Below, one piece after another: positions 1 to 6,452 of a stretch of DNA of 11,774 nt. The notes beneath the pieces are model-generated. The model did no database searches. It was not told where the DNA came from and saw only the letters and a program-made list of their open reading frames with translations. Source of the DNA: an uncultured Eubacteriales bacterium (GTDB taxonomy: Bacteria; Bacillota; Clostridia; Oscillospirales; Ruminococcaceae); the NCBI GenBank assembly GCA_959605275.1, contig CAUHFD010000071.1, positions 1-11,774 on the forward strand. Direction: 5' to 3'. How positions within the stretch are numbered: the stretch's first letter is position 1; each line of letters begins with the position of its first letter. The position numbers were made by a program, and so were the translations under genes.

Positions 1-599
1 CTTATTTTTCTACCTCAGCGACCTATTTCTCGGATACGATGGCTTAAAAAGCAATCGATATCTTTTTTGAATATCTGCCGAAAGCCTTTGATAATGGAAA
101 CGACATTGTTGCACGTGAAAAACTGCACAATGCTTCTTGTATGGCAGGCATGGCATTTAACAATGCCCAGCTCGGGATCAACCATTCCATCGCCCATGCA
201 ATCGGCGCAAAAATGCACGTTCCGCACGGCAGAAGCAACGCAATTATTCTTCCCTATGTGATCGCTTTTAATGCCGGCATGCGTGTTATTTCACAGGATG
301 ACAATTCTTACGCAATGCGGAAATATGCCGCTTTGGCAAAATTGCTTCATGTCGGAGCAGGTAGCGGTCGTCAAAGCGTGAAAAACCTGATTGCAAAAAT
401 TGAAGATTTGGAAATTGCACTGGATATTCCGACCAGCTTGCGCAGTCAGGGCATCAGCGAAGAGGAATACAAGAAATTCCGCAACGATATTGCCTCCACT
501 GCAATGGCAGACTCCTGCACTGCCTCCAATCCGCGTAAACCCACTACTCACCAACTGCGCGAGCTGCTTGATATGTGTTATTATCAAACCGCTCTCTAA
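1..599 (+). pseudogene. Iron-containing alcohol dehydrogenase, C-terminal part, with in-frame stop
   Basis: This is the C-terminal part of a group III iron-dependent alcohol dehydrogenase, which interconverts alcohols and aldehydes with NAD(P)H in fermentation. The window edge cuts off the N-terminal NAD-binding half. The frame starting at base 3 reads YFSTSATYFSDTMA, then TAA (45-47), then KAIDIFFEYLPKAF, and stays open to the stop at 597-599. Family members normally have Leu where the TAA stands (MALKAI), so one TTA-to-TAA change explains the break. The metal-site signature is intact: GINHSIAH (about 189-212) supplies one iron-ligand His, and PHGRSNAIILP (about 222-254) supplies the other. 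The family ends in a C-terminal helical domain, as here. The first ATG after the stop (141) would give a fragment lacking the cofactor domain. The stop may be a real nonsense mutation or a sequencing error. Family identity is certain; the substrate cannot be told. Confidence 0.88.
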
Positions 600-616
600 A
601 CCCAATTTTAAATCAT

Positions 617-665
617 AAAGCCTTCCGATGTAACGAAAACCGTTGCATCGGAAGGCTTTTCTGTT
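617..665 (+). terminator. Strong intrinsic terminator after the alcohol dehydrogenase
   Basis: Arms 617-630 and 646-659 are a perfect 14-bp inverted repeat (AAAGCCTTCCGATG and its complement). The pairing continues as 631-635 with 641-645, including one T-G wobble, which leaves a 5-nt loop. A T-rich run (TTTTCTGTTTG) follows. It begins 17 nt after the stop codon and isolates the dehydrogenase from the lysis cassette. Confidence 0.92.
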
Positions 666-704
666 TGTCGGCATTTCCTTTCCTGCGTTTGAGAAAAGCT
701 GTCC

Positions 705-734
705 TTGTATGTCCCACGCTTTGGCTGGTATGCT
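705..734 (+). promoter_or_regulatory. Candidate promoter for the lysis cassette
   Basis: TTGTAT (705-710) and TATGCT (729-734) are spaced by 18 nt, and TGG lies directly before the -10, giving an extended -10. It falls between the terminator and the first lysis-cassette gene. Both hexamers are imperfect, so this is tentative. Confidence 0.35.
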
Positions 735-781
735 GAAGGTACAGAAAACTTCTGCCCGTTTCTGTTAAGGAGGACTGCCCA

Positions 782-946
782 ATGAATCAAAAAAGCAAAA
801 ACACCGAAAAAGCAACCGACTGCAATCAATGTGTCTACAATAATTTCGCCCGCTGCGGCGTCTGTTTTTGTATGCTTCCCCGCTGTCGGTATCAAATTTC
901 ATTGAATGCGGAAAAAGGAGATACTTCAAATGGAAAAAATATTTAA
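782..946 (+). CDS. Small Cys-rich protein at the head of the lysis cassette (54 aa)
   Basis: The frame opens at ATG 782, eight bases after a near-perfect ribosome binding site AAGGAGG (767-773). That is the main reason to call it. The 54-residue product has a polar N-terminus (MNQKSKNTEK) followed by a dense cysteine patch: C14, C17, C25, C28, C30 and C35, including CNQC and CGVCFC. This suggests a small metal (zinc-ribbon-like) or disulfide-stabilised knuckle. It has no signal peptide or membrane helix. The last 17 nt overlap the holin start at 930 in another frame, so the two are probably translationally coupled. Tiny uncharacterised proteins are common just upstream of holins in Firmicutes phages, but I do not recognise this family. 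A role in lysis or lysis timing is only guilt by association. It is below the size many gene callers accept. Confidence 0.6.
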   Translation: MNQKSKNTEKATDCNQCVYNNFARCGVCFCMLPRCRYQISLNAEKGDTSNGKNI

Positions 947-1346
947 TTGGCTGAGCGTTGCTGCCGGCATTATCGGCGGTATGTGCGCCGGCATGCTGGG
1001 AGGGTTTGACAGCATCATAGCGACGCTGATCTCTCTCATTGTATTAGACTATCTGACCGGTATGATCAAGGCAATTTTTCAGAAAAAGTTGTCAAGCGAG
1101 ATCGGATTCAAGGGTATTGCAAAAAAAATCCTGATTTTGCTGATCGTTGCGCTGGCGTGCGCGATCCAAAACATCATAGACAGCAACATTCCGGCACGTG
1201 AAATTGTCATCATGTTTTATATTGTGAATGAAGGACTGTCTGTCCTGGAAAATTGTGCCGAGCTGATCCCGGTACCCGAAAAGATCAAGAGCATTTTACT
1301 GCAATTGAGAAATGATGAAACGGAAGAAAGCGAGGAGAAAAAATAA
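930..1346 (+). CDS. Phage holin, toxin-secretion/phage-lysis (TcdE-like) family
   Basis: Holins form lesions in the cytoplasmic membrane at the end of phage infection so that the endolysin can reach peptidoglycan. The 138-residue product has a hydrophobic N-terminal stretch (about residues 7-40, rich in Gly/Ala/Ile). The family hallmark DYLTGMIKAIFQKKL follows at about 40-55, with SEIGFKGIAKKI after it. A further membrane segment lies at about 65-82, then the conserved YIVNEGLSVLEN (about 97-108), and a charged tail (DETEESEEKK). This pattern matches the Clostridia holin family that includes C. difficile TcdE. The frame extends upstream to ATG 906. However, AAAAGGAG (913-920) sits nine bases before ATG 930, and the product from 930 starts like a typical holin, so 930 is chosen. 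It overlaps the endolysin start by one base (TAATG), a classic coupled lysis pair. Confidence 0.93.
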   Translation: MEKIFNWLSVAAGIIGGMCAGMLGGFDSIIATLISLIVLDYLTGMIKAIFQKKLSSEIGFKGIAKKILILLIVALACAIQNIIDSNIPAREIVIMFYIVNEGLSVLENCAELIPVPEKIKSILLQLRNDETEESEEKK

Positions 1347-1993
1347 TGTCTGTCTTGTCCTACTCTTATAAAACCGACAAAAATAAGAAGTTGTCTGCAC
1401 ATTTCAAGGTAAAGGAATTTCGCTGCAAAGACGGCAGCGATCAAATCCTGATTCATCCCGATTTAATTGCTGCTTTGGAAAAGCTGTTTGATAAAGTGGG
1501 CTGCGACACCATGAATATCAACAGCGGATACCGTACCAACTCTCATAGTATCAAAGTAGGCGGATATGCCGGCGACCAACATACAAAAGGGAATGCGGCG
1601 GATATCTGGTGCAAAAAAGGCGGTAAGCGGATGGACGCCAAATTGCTTTGCTGCGCGCTGCAGGATTTAAATTACAACGGCGGAATCGGATATATTTCAA
1701 GCACTGCCATTCATCTGGACGTGCGGGGAAAACGCGTATGGTTTGACGAAACAAAAAACGATCGAATCGTAACCGATTGGTATCAATATTTCGGCATTAT
1801 GAAGAATACTTCTTCAAAGAGCGAAAGCGAAGAAAGATTCACCATCTATGTGGTCAAGGCAGGGGACAGCTTTTGGAGAATCGCCGCGAAACAGATGGGG
1901 AGTGGTCTGAAATATAAAGAGCTTGCAAGGTACAACAACTTGCGCACTTCCGACGTCATCCGCCCCGGACAAAAATTAAAAATCCCCCAATAA
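1346..1993 (+). CDS. Endolysin: peptidase M15 with C-terminal LysM
   Basis: This is a peptidoglycan-cleaving lysis enzyme, 215 residues. Residues about 14-150 form a zinc D-Ala-D-Ala-carboxypeptidase-like (M15A) domain. NSGYRT (59-64) provides the family Arg. DQHTKGNAADI gives zinc ligands H79 and D86. GGIGY (112-116) and AIHLDVRG give the third ligand H123. A Ser/Glu-rich linker (about 153-164) leads to one LysM repeat (about 167-214: YVVKAGDSFWRIA through IRPGQKLKIP) that should anchor it to cell-wall glycan. There is no signal peptide, consistent with holin-dependent export. The start ATG 1346 overlaps the holin stop by one base, and GAGGAG (1332-1337) lies upstream. All catalytic residues expected for the family are present, so it looks functional. 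Peptide-bond specificity cannot be read from sequence alone. Confidence 0.95.
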   Translation: MSVLSYSYKTDKNKKLSAHFKVKEFRCKDGSDQILIHPDLIAALEKLFDKVGCDTMNINSGYRTNSHSIKVGGYAGDQHTKGNAADIWCKKGGKRMDAKLLCCALQDLNYNGGIGYISSTAIHLDVRGKRVWFDETKNDRIVTDWYQYFGIMKNTSSKSESEERFTIYVVKAGDSFWRIAAKQMGSGLKYKELARYNNLRTSDVIRPGQKLKIPQ

Positions 1994-1997
1994 CAAA

Positions 1998-2029
1998 ACA
2001 CCCCTCTGCCTGTAAAGGCAGAGGGGTGT
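1998..2029. terminator. Intrinsic terminator between convergent operons
   Basis: Arms 1998-2011 and 2016-2029 form a perfect 14-bp stem (ACACCCCTCTGCCT) with a 4-nt loop. It begins 4 nt after the endolysin stop. On the + strand no T-run follows. On the - strand the stem is followed by TTTTGTTATT, so it is a better terminator for the converging virion operon. It probably works in both directions. Confidence 0.85.
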
Positions 2030-2071
2030 CAGTCTGTCGAAAAACTGTAAGTTATAGTCTTTTATAATGGA

Positions 2072-2180
2072 GAAACCGAGGACATGTGCATCGGTTTCGA
2101 CCTCGACAACCCGCGTCGCAACGCGGGTTGTGGGGTACGGTTGGGAGAGGGGAAAGTCCCCTCTCCCAGAGCGTTGTCGA
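2072..2180. other. Cluster of three tandem hairpins in the convergent junction
   Basis: Three perfect inverted repeats lie in a row: 2072-2079 with 2091-2098 (8 bp, GAAACCGA), 2106-2115 with 2122-2131 (10 bp, ACAACCCGCG), and 2143-2153 with 2157-2167 (11 bp, GGGAGAGGGGA). TCGACAAC (2103-2110) also pairs perfectly with GTTGTCGA (2173-2180), which excludes hairpin two. No protein frame with a ribosome binding site is seen. It could be a structured RNA, a 3'-UTR element of the - strand operon, or a dispersed repeat. Confidence 0.6.
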
Positions 2181-2203
2181 TATACTCGGGAATACTCGTT
2201 TTT

Positions 2204-2635
2204 CTATGATAAAAAGCGGCTGTTTTCCGGTATGTTCAATTGCTGTAAAGCCTTTCGATGCAGTCTGGTAACCTGGCGATAGCAGTAATTCATTTTTTCG
2301 GCAATCTCTTCCAATCCGATTCGATTAATATAGTGATACCGTAACAATAATCGCAACGTGTAATCCTCTACTGCATCGATGTGTCGCAGGATCTCTTCCC
2401 GCATTTCCAGCAACGTTTGAATATCCTGCTCCAGCCAATGACGAAGCGCCTCAATTTTTTCATAACTCTTTTGAATACGGTCATCTCCCCGGCTGCCGCC
2501 GCCTGCTTCGCTCATCGTGCGTGTAACCCGGCAGGCAAATGATTTCCACTGCGCAAGCTCATCCATTTTACATTTGATTTCTTCATTTAATCTTCGATAC
2601 TGGCTTAAATAATCCTTCTTTTCGTCAATCGTCAT
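2204..2635 (-). CDS. Phage transcriptional regulator, DUF1492/ArpU-like (sigma-70 region 4-like HTH)
   Basis: The 143-residue product is predicted to bind DNA through a C-terminal helix-turn-helix. Residues about 1-90 are charged and helical, with a Gly-rich break at 45-50 (AGGGSRGDD). Then come LRLLLRYHYINRIGLEEIAE (95-114) and MNYCYRQVTRLHRKALQQL, which resemble sigma-70 region 4 (WxxIAxxLxxSxxxVxxxxxxAL). This architecture fits the phage DUF1492/ArpU/RinA-like proteins, which activate late (packaging and structural) genes in several Firmicutes phages. Poly-G (GGGGGG) seven bases before ATG 2635 supports the start. Here it lies at the 3' end of the virion operon, whereas such regulators normally sit just before the terminase genes. 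A strong intrinsic terminator (2705-2748) precedes it. A structural role is unlikely. Confidence 0.68.
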   Translation of the reverse strand: MTIDEKKDYLSQYRRLNEEIKCKMDELAQWKSFACRVTRTMSEAGGGSRGDDRIQKSYEKIEALRHWLEQDIQTLLEMREEILRHIDAVEDYTLRLLLRYHYINRIGLEEIAEKMNYCYRQVTRLHRKALQQLNIPENSRFLS

Positions 2636-2704
2636 ATTTTTCCCCCCGCTTGTATCGTCTGAAATAAATCTTGCTGTCCCCCGATCATGCAGACAAAATT
2701 AGAA

Positions 2705-2748
2705 TGAAAAAAGGATCGCCGCTCCGAAAGCAGGAGAAAACGATCCTT
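2705..2748 (-). terminator. Intrinsic terminator upstream of the DUF1492-like gene
   Basis: AAGGATCG (2711-2718) pairs with CGATCCTT (2741-2748), and an inner CTCC (2722-2725) pairs with GGAG (2733-2736). Read on the - strand the stem is followed by CCTTTTTTCATTCT. It ends the virion operon and/or a short RNA from the promoter at 2878-2906, or acts as an attenuator for the downstream regulator gene. Confidence 0.82.
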
Positions 2749-2871
2749 GAAATAATACAATCAAACCTGTTTTATCATTTTTCTGCTCATCTTGGTTTTG
2801 AATCTCTGTCGAAAAGAGTTCCGGTATAATCCGTTCTTGTGTTAGTCGATATCAACAAATCATGTTCAATA
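2706..2871 (-). ncRNA. Candidate short transcript (about 165 nt) between promoter and terminator
   Basis: A good promoter (-10 at 2878-2883) and a strong terminator (2705-2748) enclose about 165 nt with no convincing protein gene. The only open frames are a 9-codon ATG frame ending near 2761 and a GTG frame touching the -10. It could be a small RNA or the leader of the DUF1492-like gene. No known RNA family is recognised. Confidence 0.3.
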
Positions 2872-2877
2872 GACACT

Positions 2878-2906
2878 ATTATACTAAATTTTTTCGGTTG
2901 AAACAA
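2878..2906 (-). promoter_or_regulatory. Sigma-A type promoter
   Basis: On the - strand, TTGTTT (2901-2906) and a perfect TATAAT (2878-2883) are separated by 17 nt. It lies just after the stop of the 50-aa gene (2927) and fires towards 2705-2635. Confidence 0.62.
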
Positions 2907-2926
2907 CTCCGAAAAGCACAGCCTTT

Positions 2927-3079
2927 TTAACTGCTGAAATTGTCATCATCCAAATGTGTCAGCATATATTCCAAATCCCTTTGCAAAGAATCTATCTTTT
3001 CATTAAGCAGAGCGATTTTTCGCTCCACGGTATCCACACTGGAAATATCCGGCTGCGGTGTAAAAAGAATAAATGCCAT
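2927..3079 (-). CDS. Small phage coiled-coil protein (50 aa)
   Basis: ATG 3079 opens a 50-residue frame with a plausible binding site (GGTGA, five bases before the ATG), 59 nt downstream of the 461-aa virion gene. The N-terminus is hydrophobic and begins MAFILFTPQPDIS. Residues about 14-41 (VDTVERKIALLNEKIDSLQR and on) show heptad-spaced Leu/Ile/Val typical of a short coiled coil. The tail is acidic (HLDDDNFSS). The spacing and same-strand location say it is the last gene of the virion operon. I do not recognise a named family. A small structural or assembly accessory is the likeliest role, but this is inference from position and shape. Confidence 0.62.
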   Translation of the reverse strand: MAFILFTPQPDISSVDTVERKIALLNEKIDSLQRDLEYMLTHLDDDNFSS

Positions 3080-3138
3080 TTTCATCACCACTCTTGTTTG
3101 AAATCAGTTTTTTCGGACCGGGCGTAAAATCCTCGCCT

Positions 3139-4524
3139 TTATGATAGGACTCGATAACTGTATTTTAAGTAGGTAACCGCAGTTTTTCCGACCCCGCTGA
3201 CCTTCACTTGCAGGCTTTCGCAAGGAGGAATCCTTAGGGGGATTTCTACTGCTTTTGCCTGTGTGACCGTGCCGGTATAAACGGACGAAAACGCTCCCCC
3301 ATCCGCTGAAACAAAAACAGTCAAAGAAGTAGACTGCATCGGTTCCACTCGGAGCACCAATCGGGTAAACAGCTTCTTTTTCTGTGAATCTGCCAAAAAC
3401 AGTTTGGTTTTAAAAAACCACTCTGTGGGGGTGCTCGTACTGTCAAACTGATTCGGTTGGTAAATATAGGTTTCATATGCGCCGCCTGCTTTCTTCAGGT
3501 AGTACACCTTTCCGTTAAAACACCCCTTGCTGCTTAATGCAACGCCGCTTTGCTCTGCACGAATTTTGCTCCACTGCTGATTTTCGGTGTCATAAACATA
3601 ATTGCCGATATAATAATACCGACCGTCCGAACAGGCAGTACTGTCAGACAACTTGTCCGCCAAATCGGGACAGTTGCCCGACACAAGCTGCGGCAGTCCT
3701 CCCGTATACGCCATAATCCCCTCTTGGGAAAGAAAATACAGCGTTCCACGACAAATAGCAATCGAGCGGGGATTAATACAGCCGACATCTGCAATTTTAG
3801 CAATATAAAACGGGGCAGACTTGTTAAAGATACCATACATTACTCCCCGCTTAAACATCAGCATATTGGATTTATAATCAACCCCCGCTGTAAACCGTCC
3901 GCCTACATTCATATCCATCAGCTGTGCACAAACCGGAGCAACGCTGTTGTTTATCAGATAGACCTGCCAGTTTTCAATCTCCCTGTCATAGCTGATATGG
4001 ATGTAGTCGTTTTGCAGAATAAACAGACGACGTGAATTGGCGTACAAGCCCTGAGGCTCCCCTGACAGCCCGCTGAGCAGCTCGGTAATATCCGAGGTTT
4101 GCACCGTGCCGTCCTGTTTATAATAAACAAGGCGGGTGGAAGTTCCGTTTTTCACCATCAGAACCAGACCGCCCTGAAATTCGGCGGCATATAAAAACAG
4201 ATCGCCCGTGTTCAGTTGAATTTCGGAGATTTGTTCGGTCAGCGCATCGGTCCAATGGTGGCGGATAATCCGGCAAGGCGATTCGGGGAGCACCTCCAGC
4301 AAACTATTGTCCAACCCGATAATATCCGCTGTGCCCGTAGTCTGCCCAGAGCTGCGATATAAAGTCCATGGATTGCAGACAGTCAAAGCCGGCAGTTCTT
4401 CAGTGGATATATTGGCGCAGTCTGCCAACTCCTCTTCCGCAATGGCGGCGCGACAGTTTAGTCCTTTCCAGTCACCAAGTGTTTTTGTTGTTTGCCCAAG
4501 CACCGTTAATTTGGGTAACAGCAT
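3139..4524 (-). CDS. Phage virion protein, tail/DNA-stabilisation-like beta-propeller candidate (461 aa)
   Basis: A large beta-strand-rich structural protein. After a short N-terminal segment comes DWKGLNCRAAIAEEELADCA, then ISTEELPALTV. This resembles the start of phage packaged-DNA stabilisation or tail-nozzle proteins (GLN.R...I...ELADA.N...YPALTVR). The middle contains short repeated strand units such as MLMFKRGVMYGIF, CRGTLYFLSQEGIMAYTGG and GRYYYIGNYVYDTENQQWSK, as in propeller blades. The C-terminal about 100 residues look like a beta-sandwich. Its position after capsid and connector matches gp10 of P22-like phages. The open frame extends to 4704, but AAAGGTGAT lies before ATG 4524 and similarity to the family begins here. 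An alternative ATG at 4599 overlaps the upstream gene. The assignment to gp10-like proteins is inference from order and style, not from alignment. Confidence 0.65.
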   Translation of the reverse strand: MLLPKLTVLGQTTKTLGDWKGLNCRAAIAEEELADCANISTEELPALTVCNPWTLYRSSGQTTGTADIIGLDNSLLEVLPESPCRIIRHHWTDALTEQISEIQLNTGDLFLYAAEFQGGLVLMVKNGTSTRLVYYKQDGTVQTSDITELLSGLSGEPQGLYANSRRLFILQNDYIHISYDREIENWQVYLINNSVAPVCAQLMDMNVGGRFTAGVDYKSNMLMFKRGVMYGIFNKSAPFYIAKIADVGCINPRSIAICRGTLYFLSQEGIMAYTGGLPQLVSGNCPDLADKLSDSTACSDGRYYYIGNYVYDTENQQWSKIRAEQSGVALSSKGCFNGKVYYLKKAGGAYETYIYQPNQFDSTSTPTEWFFKTKLFLADSQKKKLFTRLVLRVEPMQSTSLTVFVSADGGAFSSVYTGTVTQAKAVEIPLRIPPCESLQVKVSGVGKTAVTYLKYSYRVLS

Positions 4525-4588
4525 TTTCTGATCATCACCTTTCCGAGTGTTTATCCCAAAGCAATTCAGTAGATTCCTTCGAAACAAG

Positions 4589-4897
4589 TTACCAAACATT
4601 GCGGTACCCTTCCCCGCTTTCCGAAGAAGATGCCTCGAAGCATTTTCTCCGGTATGCCGTAACCGCGTTGTTGTAAAGCAAAGAGTAATTGCCGTATTCC
4701 GCAAGATCTCCGCTGAACAGCGCTATCTGGGACAGAACGTAATATAACAGCAAATCGTCGATTGCGATGCCGTCATTGCCGTTACAGCCATCCTCAGCCG
4801 CCTTTCTCTCTGCCTCCCCGATAAAAGCGGCGACCTCCTCATCGGTGAGCCTTCCCGGCTTGAGTGCCTGTACCTTTTCCACAATATGATCATACAT
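4589..4897 (-). CDS. Head-tail connector-like phage protein (102 aa)
   Basis: A 102-residue, mainly alpha-helical protein between capsid and stabilisation-like genes, where head-completion/connector (gp4- or gp6-like) proteins sit. Residues 1-35 form two acidic helices (MYDHIVEKVQALKPG and DEEVAAFIGEAERKA). A CNGNDG loop follows at 38-43. Then comes the pattern DDLLLYYVLSQIALFSGDLA-EYGNYSLLYNNAVTAYR (about 47-83), which resembles a recurrent motif in Clostridia phage proteins (LY.LYL.AQID...GE..RYNN....FN.A...Y). The start ATG 4897 has GGGGGAG nine bases upstream. The gene ends 64 nt before the next start. The connector label rests mostly on synteny and helical content; a generic phage head protein is the safe reading. 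Confidence 0.58.
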   Translation of the reverse strand: MYDHIVEKVQALKPGRLTDEEVAAFIGEAERKAAEDGCNGNDGIAIDDLLLYYVLSQIALFSGDLAEYGNYSLLYNNAVTAYRRKCFEASSSESGEGYRNVW

Positions 4898-4930
4898 GAT
4901 GGCTTGCTCCCCCTTTCCGATTTTTCTCTG

Positions 4931-5149
4931 TTACTTTCTGTTTTTCCCGATTGCGTCAGACAGTTCAATCGCGCGCTGAGATTGTTCCTGTGCGTGCTCC
5001 AGCACTTCTGCCACCACACAGGGCACCTCAACCTCTACGCCGCGCTGGATTAAATATGCCTTGCCGTTAACGATAACCTGCACATCCCTTTTATATTTGT
5101 CGTTGTCCTTATACAATCTGATCTTTCTGGTTTTTTCTATGTTTTCCAT
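4931..5149 (-). CDS. Small phage head protein downstream of capsid (72 aa)
   Basis: A 72-residue protein starting MENIEKTRKIRLYKDNDKYK, then DVQVIVNGKAYLIQRGVEVE and VPCVVAEVLEHAQEQ. The run VNGK.YLIQRG..VEVP..VAEVL is a recurrent signature of small proteins encoded just after the major capsid in Firmicutes siphophage and podophage modules. Their exact role is not established, though head decoration or completion is often supposed. The open frame continues upstream to a GTG at 5257. However, AAAGGAAG six bases before ATG 5149 and the start of recognisable sequence support 5149. A terminator hairpin (5198-5225) lies in the 295-nt gap between the capsid stop and this start. That gap could reduce expression relative to the capsid. 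Confidence 0.75.
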   Translation of the reverse strand: MENIEKTRKIRLYKDNDKYKRDVQVIVNGKAYLIQRGVEVEVPCVVAEVLEHAQEQSQRAIELSDAIGKNRK

Positions 5150-5191
5150 TATTATCTTCCTTTCAAACAAATGATTTCTTGCGCTTTTCCA

Positions 5192-5229
5192 ACAGAAAAA
5201 GGAGTGCTTCCCATAGCACTCCTTTCTGT
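5192..5229 (-). terminator. Terminator/attenuator hairpin downstream of the capsid gene
   Basis: AAAGGAGTGC (5198-5207) and GCACTCCTTT (5216-5225) form a 10-bp stem with an 8-nt loop. ACAGA/TCTGT at the base can extend it. On the - strand the stem is followed by TTTTTCTGTT. It would end most capsid transcripts and let a fraction read through into the connector genes. Confidence 0.8.
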
Positions 5230-5444
5230 CGAAAAACGTATTTCCGTTCCCGCTCACTGAATTAAGAAAATATGATTCAGCGGAGCTTATACTAAAATCT
5301 AATGAAACACTTTCATTCTTCCGACCTGAATTGCACCAGAATGTGTTATCCTCCTTGCCGGGCGTCAGCCCAGCGGCGTCGTCTGCCTTTTCCGGTACAA
5401 TTCATTCTCGGAAATTGATGAAAGCTTTGAATCAGATTTTAGTA
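5230..5444. other. Gene-free spacer after the capsid gene
   Basis: There is no convincing gene here. On the - strand AAGGAGG appears near 5346-5353, but only very short frames follow it. The frame of the 72-aa gene stays open about 60 codons upstream of its start without any ATG. I see no repeat or RNA family. Confidence 0.5.
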
Positions 5445-6413
5445 TTAATTGTATTTAGAAGCTGTTTCTACCCGCACCATGTAAGCGTCGGTCAGAATGC
5501 AGGCTGCTTTGGTTGCCTTCCAGCCCATTGTAGAACGCTGGTTAAGCGGATCTGCTGTTCCGGAGGAGCCTTTGGGCTTAATAATCATCTCCAAGCCGCC
5601 GCCCTCAATAGCGGTTGTGCCGTAAGCATCTGCGCCGAGGAACAGGGTGGAGTATACATCGATGGAATTTGCCCCTGCTTTTTCAAAGATCTTCGCTTCG
5701 GAGCTTTCCACAAAGCGAACGCCGCAAATGCGTCCGATTTCTCCCGAATAAAAGTTTTTGGCGTTGTAACTGTTCGGCGCTTCCCATTTGGTATCATTCA
5801 TCAGATCGTAAGCTACATCGGGATGAATGATCGCAACGTAATCCCCGTCAATTTTTTTCGCGTTCATCCGTTTCAGGGTAGTCACCGCGCGTCTTACCGC
5901 TTTTACCGTTAAAACGTCATCTGCGGTCAGCGCCGAACGGGAGGATACGCTTCCTTCCCCGTACTGCACGTTTGTGCCGCTGTTGAGCACTTCTCTGACG
6001 ATGCTGTCGAGAGACGCTCCTGCCTGATCCCCCAGCACTCTGCCTGCCTCGGCAATGTTGTTGTCAATCGCGGTCATATCCAGCAAGTCTGAAGTGGTCA
6101 CATAGTCGCCGTATTGGGCAACCGTTGCGGTTACTTTTTCCCAGTCCAGGTTTTTGCCGTCGGGAGTAACGCCTTCGGTCAACGCAGTAGTTGTCTTCGG
6201 GAACGGATTTAAACGACGGAATTCAATCGTTTTTCCCTCTCCCTGAGGAATCAGCTTTTTTTGTCCGAACTGGTCGTGTACCAAATTCGGCACTGCATTT
6301 TTGATAACTACCCTGTCATAGAAGCTTTTCATCTGCGGCGACATATTGTTACCGGTGCCGGTTTGTGTGGTTGTATTGGTGTTCGGGTTGGCAAACAACT
6401 GTAAATTAATCAT
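5445..6413 (-). CDS. Phage major capsid protein, N4-gp56 family
   Basis: The main shell protein of a phage head, 322 residues. It carries the N4-gp56/HK97-fold style features. An N-terminal arm (MINLQLFANPNTNTT) is followed by PQMKSFYDRVVIKNAVPNLV, then IEFRRLNPFPKTTTALTEGV and AQYGDYVTTSDLLDMTAIDN. The segment DYVAIIHPDVAYDLMND follows, then GEIGRICGVRFVESSEAKIF and TTAIEGGGLEMIIKPKGSSG. The C-terminus ends DAYMVRVETASKYN. The length suits the family. GAGG lies seven bases before ATG 6413. The scaffold gene ends 39 nt upstream on the same strand. The arm NLQLFA closely matches the site cut by Prp-type proteases, and such a protease gene lies two genes upstream, so N-terminal maturation after Ala8 is predicted (inference). 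No frameshift or missing segment is seen. Confidence 0.95.
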   Translation of the reverse strand: MINLQLFANPNTNTTTQTGTGNNMSPQMKSFYDRVVIKNAVPNLVHDQFGQKKLIPQGEGKTIEFRRLNPFPKTTTALTEGVTPDGKNLDWEKVTATVAQYGDYVTTSDLLDMTAIDNNIAEAGRVLGDQAGASLDSIVREVLNSGTNVQYGEGSVSSRSALTADDVLTVKAVRRAVTTLKRMNAKKIDGDYVAIIHPDVAYDLMNDTKWEAPNSYNAKNFYSGEIGRICGVRFVESSEAKIFEKAGANSIDVYSTLFLGADAYGTTAIEGGGLEMIIKPKGSSGTADPLNQRSTMGWKATKAACILTDAYMVRVETASKYN

Positions 6414-6452
6414 AAAAAGTCCTCATTTCCTATTTAAAATCGCCCTGTTTTT

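Noticed and set aside
608..895. 95-codon - strand frame
   Set aside because: It runs through the terminator at 617-660 and antisense to the Cys-rich gene, has no binding site and shows no family resemblance.
5150..5330. Long open extension upstream of the 72-aa gene
   Set aside because: It has no ATG, passes through the terminator hairpin and has no recognisable sequence; the binding site supports ATG 5149.
5331..5912. 193-codon + strand frame
   Set aside because: Most of it is antisense to the well-supported capsid gene; the start lies in a gene-free spacer without a binding site.
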